Assembly (NCBI RefSeq): GCF_002198095.1
Contig: NZ_NHMK01000009.1
Coordinates: 682,001 to 746,000 of the forward strand
From: Deinococcus indicus
GTDB taxonomy: Bacteria > Deinococcota > Deinococci > Deinococcales > Deinococcaceae
DNA length: 64,000 bases
Direction of reading: 5' to 3'
Positions 59,734 to 64,000 of the stretch are shown in pieces. Under the pieces are notes generated by a model. That model did not search any database. It was not told the DNA's origin and was given only the letters and a program-made list of their open reading frames with translations. Position numbers and translations under genes: made by a program. The stretch's first letter is position 1; each line of letters opens with the position of its first letter.

Positions 59734-60624
59734 ATGAGTGAAGTCACGACCGGAACCCCCGCCCTGAAACAGGGCTTTGCCGAGATGTTCAAGGGCGGCG
59801 TCATCATGGACGTCGTCACGGCCGAGCAGGCCCGCATCGCCGAGGCCGCCGGCGCGACCGCCGTCATGGCCCTCGAACGCGTCCCGGCCGACATCCGCAA
59901 GGACGGCGGCGTGGCCCGCATGAGCGACCCCAAGATGATCAAGGAGATCATCGGCGCCGTCAGCATTCCCGTCATGGCCAAGGTCCGCATCGGGCACATC
60001 GTGGAAGCGCAGATCCTCCAGGCGCTCGGCGTGGACTTCATCGACGAGTCCGAGGTTCTGACCCCCGCCGACGACCAGTTCCACATCCTGAAGACCGACT
60101 TCAAGGTGCCGTTCGTGTGCGGCGCCAAGAACCTCGGCGAGGCGCTGCGCCGCGTGGGCGAGGGCGCGAGCATGATCCGCACCAAGGGCGAGGCCGGCAC
60201 CGGCAACGTCATCGAGGCCGTCCGTCACGCCCGCACCGTGCTCGGCGAGATCAAGCACATCCAGGCCCGCCCGGCCGAGGAACTCATGACCGTCGCCCGC
60301 GACCTCCAGGCGCCGTACGAGCTGGTGCGCTACGTGCACGAGCACGGCAAGCTGCCGGTCGTGAACTTTGCCGCCGGTGGGGTCGCCACGCCCGCCGACG
60401 CCGCCCTGATGATGCACCTGGGCCTGGACGGCGTGTTCGTCGGCAGCGGCATCTTCAAGAGCGACAACCCGGAGCGCCGCGCGCAGGCCATCGTGAAGGC
60501 CGTCACGCACTACCAGAACCCGGACGTGCTGGCCGAGATCAGCGAGGACCTGGGCGCCCCCATGACCGGCATCAACATCGACGACCTGATTCCGGCCGAG
60601 CGTCTCGCCAGCCGGGGCTGGTAA
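59734..60624 (+). CDS. pdxS: Pyridoxal 5'-phosphate synthase subunit PdxS
   Basis: A 296-residue TIM-barrel enzyme that makes PLP from ribose-5-phosphate, glyceraldehyde-3-phosphate and ammonia. Lys83 (MAKVRIGH) and Lys151 (RTKGEAGTG) are the two Schiff-base lysines, and Asp26 is in place. It works as a dodecamer with PdxT. ATG 59734 is leaderless. Confidence 0.97.
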   Translation: MSEVTTGTPALKQGFAEMFKGGVIMDVVTAEQARIAEAAGATAVMALERVPADIRKDGGVARMSDPKMIKEIIGAVSIPVMAKVRIGHIVEAQILQALGVDFIDESEVLTPADDQFHILKTDFKVPFVCGAKNLGEALRRVGEGASMIRTKGEAGTGNVIEAVRHARTVLGEIKHIQARPAEELMTVARDLQAPYELVRYVHEHGKLPVVNFAAGGVATPADAALMMHLGLDGVFVGSGIFKSDNPERRAQAIVKAVTHYQNPDVLAEISEDLGAPMTGINIDDLIPAERLASRGW

Positions 60625-60627
60625 GCC

Positions 60628-61233
60628 GTGACGGCGCCCCGCATCGGCGTGCTGGCCCTGCAGGGCGCGTTCCGTGAGCACCGTCAGCGTCTGGAGGGTC
60701 TGGGCGCGGCGGTCACGGAGGTCCGGCTGGGCCGCGACCTGGGCGGCCTGTCCGGCCTGATCCTGCCGGGAGGGGAGAGCACCACCATGGCCCGCCTGAT
60801 GACCGAGTACGACCTGTGGGAGCCCGTGCGGGCCTTCCACGCGGCGGGCGGGCACCTGTGGGGCACCTGCGCGGGCGCGATCCTGCTGTCCCGCGACGTG
60901 CAGGGCGCCCCCCCGCAGTTCGGGCGGCAGGACAGCCTGAACCTGCTGGACGTGACCGTGCAGCGTAACGCCTTCGGCCGGCAGATCGACTCGTTCACGA
61001 CCGACCTGCCCGTGCGCGGCCTGGACGGCGCGTTCACGGCGGTGTTCATCCGCGCTCCGGCCTTCACCCGTGTCGGGGACGGCGTGGAGGTACTCGCCGA
61101 GTACGGCGGGCAGGCGGTGATGGTCCGTGCGGGCCGCGTGACTGCCAGCGCCTTCCACCCGGAACTGACCCCGGACGCCCGCCTGCACGAACTGTTCGTC
61201 CAGCGGTGCGCCGCGCCGGTCCCGCTGGCCTGA
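60628..61233 (+). CDS. pdxT: Pyridoxal 5'-phosphate synthase glutaminase PdxT
   Basis: A 201-residue class I glutamine amidotransferase that feeds ammonia to PdxS. The nucleophile is Cys81 in HLWGTCAGAILL, LPGGESTT binds glutamine, and the His-Glu pair is in SAFHPELT. GTG 60628 lies three bases after the pdxS stop. Confidence 0.96.
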   Translation: MTAPRIGVLALQGAFREHRQRLEGLGAAVTEVRLGRDLGGLSGLILPGGESTTMARLMTEYDLWEPVRAFHAAGGHLWGTCAGAILLSRDVQGAPPQFGRQDSLNLLDVTVQRNAFGRQIDSFTTDLPVRGLDGAFTAVFIRAPAFTRVGDGVEVLAEYGGQAVMVRAGRVTASAFHPELTPDARLHELFVQRCAAPVPLA

Positions 61234-61329
61234 TCCGCCTGGGCGGGGGCCGGGGGTGGAGTCCTGCGGGACGTCGCCCTTAGCCCCCTTTGACCCGCTT
61301 GCAGGATGGGGTCGATCAGGCGAATCATT

Positions 61330-61366
61330 ATTTCACGATCTGGCAAAATCGTGAATCATTTCACTA
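61330..61366. repeat. TTCACGA/TCGTGAA palindromic motif, copy c
   Basis: TTTCACGATCTGGCAAA, then ATCGTGAATC, then ATTTCACTAG. It stands between pdxT and the alpha/beta hydrolase gene. Confidence 0.8.
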
Positions 61367-61451
61367 GCATTAGTCACTCTCGATTCCATCCGCTGACGAA
61401 CCGTAAGGTCATCGCAACACCCGGACCGCCCGACTCGCCTATGCTGCCCTC

Positions 61452-62207
61452 GTGAGTTCAAGCACCTTCAGGCAGGACGGCCGGTCCCTGCACGTCACCG
61501 CCAGCGGAAAGGGACCCCCCACCGTCCTGATCCACGGCCTGAGCGGCTCGCGCGGCTGGTGGCGGTACAACATCCCGGCGCTGCGGGCGCAGTCGCGGGT
61601 GTACTCGCTGGAACTCAGCGGGTACGGACACGCCCGCCGCCAGCGGTCCCTGAGCGTGCGCGACATGGCGGCGCTGGTGGCCGCCTGGATGGACGCCGAG
61701 GACCTGCGGAACGTCACGCTGGTCGGGCACTCCATGGGGGGGCACATCAGCATGCACGTCGGGGCGCTCGCCCCGGACCGCGTGCGGAACCTCGTGCTGG
61801 TGTGCGCCAGCGGCCTGCTGCGCTCGCGGGCGTACCGGGCGGCGCTGCACCTGCCGCACGCGGCCCTGATCGGCCGTAAACGGTTCCTGACGCGGGTCCT
61901 GACTGACGCCGTGCGGGCCGGACCGCTGAATCTGTGGCGCAACGCGGTGGACCTGCTGAACGACTCGGTGCAGGACAGCCTGCCGCTGATCCGGGCGCGC
62001 ACGCTGATCATCTGGGGTGAGCGGGACGTGCTGGTGCCGCTCGCAGTGGGGGAGTTGCTGCACGGCGCGATTGCCGGTTCCCGCCTGGAAGTGGTCGAGC
62101 GGGCCGGGCACATCGTGATGGTGGACGCCCCGCAGCGATTTAACCGCCTGTTGCTGGACTTCATGGCGCAGGGCCCGGAAGGTCAGGGTACGGAGCGCCG
62201 TGGCTGA
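61452..62207 (+). CDS. Alpha/beta hydrolase 1
   Basis: A 251-residue alpha/beta hydrolase with nucleophile Ser94 (VGHSMGGHIS), acid Asp in WGERDVLVPL and His in ERAGHIVMVDAP. The oxyanion motif is LIHGLSGS. The substrate is not known. GTG 61452 has TATGCT six bases upstream. It overlaps the second hydrolase gene by eight bases. Confidence 0.9.
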   Translation: MSSSTFRQDGRSLHVTASGKGPPTVLIHGLSGSRGWWRYNIPALRAQSRVYSLELSGYGHARRQRSLSVRDMAALVAAWMDAEDLRNVTLVGHSMGGHISMHVGALAPDRVRNLVLVCASGLLRSRAYRAALHLPHAALIGRKRFLTRVLTDAVRAGPLNLWRNAVDLLNDSVQDSLPLIRARTLIIWGERDVLVPLAVGELLHGAIAGSRLEVVERAGHIVMVDAPQRFNRLLLDFMAQGPEGQGTERRG

Positions 62208-62949
62208 CGGTCGTCCGCTGCTGCTGCCGGTGAACGGCCTGCTCACGCACGCCTGGATGCGCGGGGAGGGCCGCCCGCTGGTGATCGTGCCGGGCCTGGG
62301 CTGCGCGTCGTGGATGTACGCCCGGCTGGCGCGCGAACTGGCGCGGGAACGCCGGGTGTTCGTGTACGACCCGCCGGGCCACGGCGCCAGCGAGGGCCGC
62401 CGGGACTTCCCGGTGTGCATCTCGCACCTGACCGATCACCTCGCGGCGTGGCTGGAGGTCATGGACCTGGGCGGCGTGCCGCTGCTGGGCCACTCGCTGG
62501 GGGGGGAGGTCGTCATCGATCTCGCCGCGCGTTACCCGACGCTGGTGTCGGCCCTGATCGCCTGCGCGCCCACCGGCATCCCGGAGAACCCCAGCGTTCG
62601 GATGCAGCTGCTGCGGCTGCTGAGGGACCTGCCGCGCGAACGGCCGGGTCTGCTGGGGCCGGGCCTGCGCGCCTACCGCCGCAGTGGAGCGAGGCGGATG
62701 CTGAAACTCGCCCGCGACCAGGAGGCCCACATGACCGGCCCGCTGCTGGGGCAGGTGCGGGTGCCGACCCTGCTGCTCGACGGCCGCGCCGACCCGGTCA
62801 TCCGTTCCTGGACGGTCCGGCGGATTCAGCAGGACCTGCCGGACGCCGTCGTGCGTGAGGTGCCGGGCGCGCCGCACGGACTGACCGACACGCACCCCAG
62901 GGCCGTGGCGAGCTTCACCCTGGACTTTCTGCGAAATCAGGGCCTCTGA
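62200..62949 (+). CDS. Alpha/beta hydrolase 2
   Basis: A 249-residue alpha/beta hydrolase with nucleophile Ser99 (LLGHSLGGEVVI), Asp in LDGRADPVIR and His in GAPHGLTDTH. GTG 62200 lies inside the end of hydrolase 1, so the pair is co-translated. They share the fold but differ strongly, so they are probably not a recent duplication. Confidence 0.88.
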   Translation: MADGRPLLLPVNGLLTHAWMRGEGRPLVIVPGLGCASWMYARLARELARERRVFVYDPPGHGASEGRRDFPVCISHLTDHLAAWLEVMDLGGVPLLGHSLGGEVVIDLAARYPTLVSALIACAPTGIPENPSVRMQLLRLLRDLPRERPGLLGPGLRAYRRSGARRMLKLARDQEAHMTGPLLGQVRVPTLLLDGRADPVIRSWTVRRIQQDLPDAVVREVPGAPHGLTDTHPRAVASFTLDFLRNQGL

Positions 62950-62987
62950 CGGGCAGGGGTTGGCTGATGGGCAATACCAGCCAATAC

Positions 62988-63022
62988 TTTCACGAATCCG
63001 GCAAATCGTGAATGATTTCACT
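62988..63022. repeat. TTCACGA/TCGTGAA palindromic motif, copy d
   Basis: TTTCACGAATCCGGCAA then ATCGTGAATG then ATTTCACTTC. It stands between the converging hydrolase and aspS genes. Confidence 0.8.
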
Positions 63023-63068
63023 TCGTGCTATGTACTGAGACACTCATGATCGCAAAACCAGACACAGC

Positions 63069-63096
63069 AAGGGGGGCCTCCATCCGAAGCCCCCTT
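63069..63096 (-). terminator. aspS terminator
   Basis: AAGGGGGGC (63069-63077) and GCCCCCTT (63089-63096) form a stem just past the aspS stop on the minus strand. Confidence 0.7.
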
Positions 63097-63111
63097 CTCA
63101 ATGCCGTGCGG

Positions 63112-64000
63112 TTACTCGCTGGCCATGGCGACCGGATTGGCTGGCAGCGCGACTTCCAGGCCGACCTCGGCGAGCTGGGCCGCGTCGACGGGGGAGGGCG
63201 CCTGGGCCATCAGGTCCACGCCGCGGTTGTTTTTCGGGAAGGCGATGACCTCGCGGATGCTGCTGGCGCCGCTCATGACCATGATCAGTCGGTCGAAGCC
63301 CCAGGCGATCCCGCCGTGCGGGGGCGTGCCGTACTCGAGGGCGTCCATGAAGAACCCGAACTTGTCGCGGGCCTGCTCCTCGCTGAAGCCGATCGCGGCG
63401 AACATTTGCGCCTGCACGGCCGGGTCGTGGATACGGACGCTGCCTCCGCCGATCTCGAAGCCGTTCAGGACGAGGTCGTACGCCTGCGCGCGGATCTCGC
63501 CCTGACGATCCGTGCCGAACAGGGCCAGGTCGTCCGGGTGGGGGGCGGTGAAGGGGTGGTGCATGTACGTCCAGGTGCCGCTGTCCTCGTCGAATTCGAG
63601 TTGCGGGAAGTCCGTGACCCAGGAGATGTGGAACTGCGGGCCGCCGGCGGTCAGGTCGAACAGGTCGCGCAGGGCGAGGCGCACGGCGCCGAGGGCGGAC
63701 ACGGCCTTCTTCCAGTCGCCGGCGGCGAACAGCAGCGTGCCGCCCTGGCCGACGCCGGTGCGGGCCAGGAGTTCGGGCGCCACAGCGGTCACGAATTTGC
63801 TGACGCCGCCCGTGAAGCCGTCGCCGTCGCGTTTGAGCCACGCGAGGCCGCGCGCGCCGTTCTGCTTGGCGACCCGTTCGAGTTCGTCGATCTGTTTGCG
63901 GGTCAGTTCCGGCGCGGCGATGACCTTGACCGTCTGCGCCTCTGCGAAAGCCTTGAACTCGCCGCCCTGGAACAGGTCGGTCACGTCCACGAATTTATGG
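63112..64000 (-). CDS. aspS: Aspartyl-tRNA synthetase, bacterial type (C-terminal part)
   Basis: The last 295 residues of a bacterial-type AspRS; the 5' part is outside the window. A GAD-domain portion ([30 protein letters not shown]) is followed by [44 protein letters not shown] and class II motif 3 [32 protein letters not shown]. The GAD insert marks the bacterial, discriminating type. Deinococcus species often have a second archaeal-type AspRS, not seen here. Confidence 0.95.
   Translation of the reverse strand, partial: HKFVDVTDLFQGGEFKAFAEAQTVKVIAAPELTRKQIDELERVAKQNGARGLAWLKRDGDGFTGGVSKFVTAVAPELLARTGVGQGGTLLFAAGDWKKAVSALGAVRLALRDLFDLTAGGPQFHISWVTDFPQLEFDEDSGTWTYMHHPFTAPHPDDLALFGTDRQGEIRAQAYDLVLNGFEIGGGSVRIHDPAVQAQMFAAIGFSEEQARDKFGFFMDALEYGTPPHGGIAWGFDRLIMVMSGASSIREVIAFPKNNRGVDLMAQAPSPVDAAQLAEVGLEVALPANPVAMASE

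Overview
The window is a GC-rich chromosomal segment that most resembles Deinococcus (Deinococcota). Supporting signs are bacillithiol synthesis (bshA), a eukaryote-like type 2 isoleucyl-tRNA synthetase, a housekeeping sigma factor with a long Ala/Lys/Pro-rich N-terminus, the murG-murC-murB-ftsQ-ftsA-ftsZ cell-division cluster, the GC content, and many genes whose -10 box lies only 5-9 bases before the start codon (leaderless transcripts). I see no phage, plasmid, IS transposase, CRISPR array, tRNA or rRNA. The content is core chromosome.

Layout. 0-10.8 kb: end of a PAP2-related membrane protein gene, a GH13 glycosidase, ispG, small unknown proteins, an M50-like membrane protease, a GNAT enzyme, an M55 aminopeptidase, map, a pentapeptide-repeat protein and a secreted cutinase/PET-hydrolase-like lipoprotein. 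10.9-15 kb: a potABCD-type polyamine ABC transporter. 15-24.6 kb: a PhoX-type phosphatase, lepA, an M28 peptidase, GNAT, rnhB and a methyltransferase. 24.6-32.5 kb: rpoD, a DUF4129-MoxR-DUF58 operon, and a lipid-A-disaccharide-synthase-like glycosyltransferase. 32.6-39.7 kb: ftsZ, then the murG-to-ftsA operon, all on the minus strand. 39.8-49.6 kb: an AIM24 protein, an aminotransferase, a beta-barrel protein, a two-component system, YbjN, an RlpA-like protein, an Xaa-Pro peptidase and sucCD. 49.9-64 kb: bshA, degV, ileS with a T-box, rho, an M23 endopeptidase, a response regulator, pdxST, two alpha/beta hydrolases and the 3' part of aspS.

The most interesting material is non-coding or very short. 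(1) Short leader ORFs end on, or just beyond, the start codon of the next gene. They precede bshA, the 32045 gene, the DUF4129 gene, rho and ileS, and a related arrangement precedes potA. Three begin leaderless, directly after a -10 box. (2) An Ile-type (ATC specifier) T-box with its own promoter precedes a small cupin gene and ileS. (3) A palindromic intergenic motif (TTCACGA...TCGTGAA plus a trailing TTTCACT) occurs four times between 44 and 63 kb. (4) A MITE-like element of about 140-160 bp with ATACGGA(C/T)TCCG ends occurs in several full and partial copies, often touching a stop codon. (5) Heptanucleotide repeats occur as hairpins inside the pot operon and as 19 exact tandem copies next to a terminator.

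The genes serve envelope synthesis and division (mur, fts, RlpA, M23), core expression (rpoD, rho, lepA, ileS, aspS, map, rnhB), central metabolism (sucCD, ispG, pdxST) and thiol redox (bshA).
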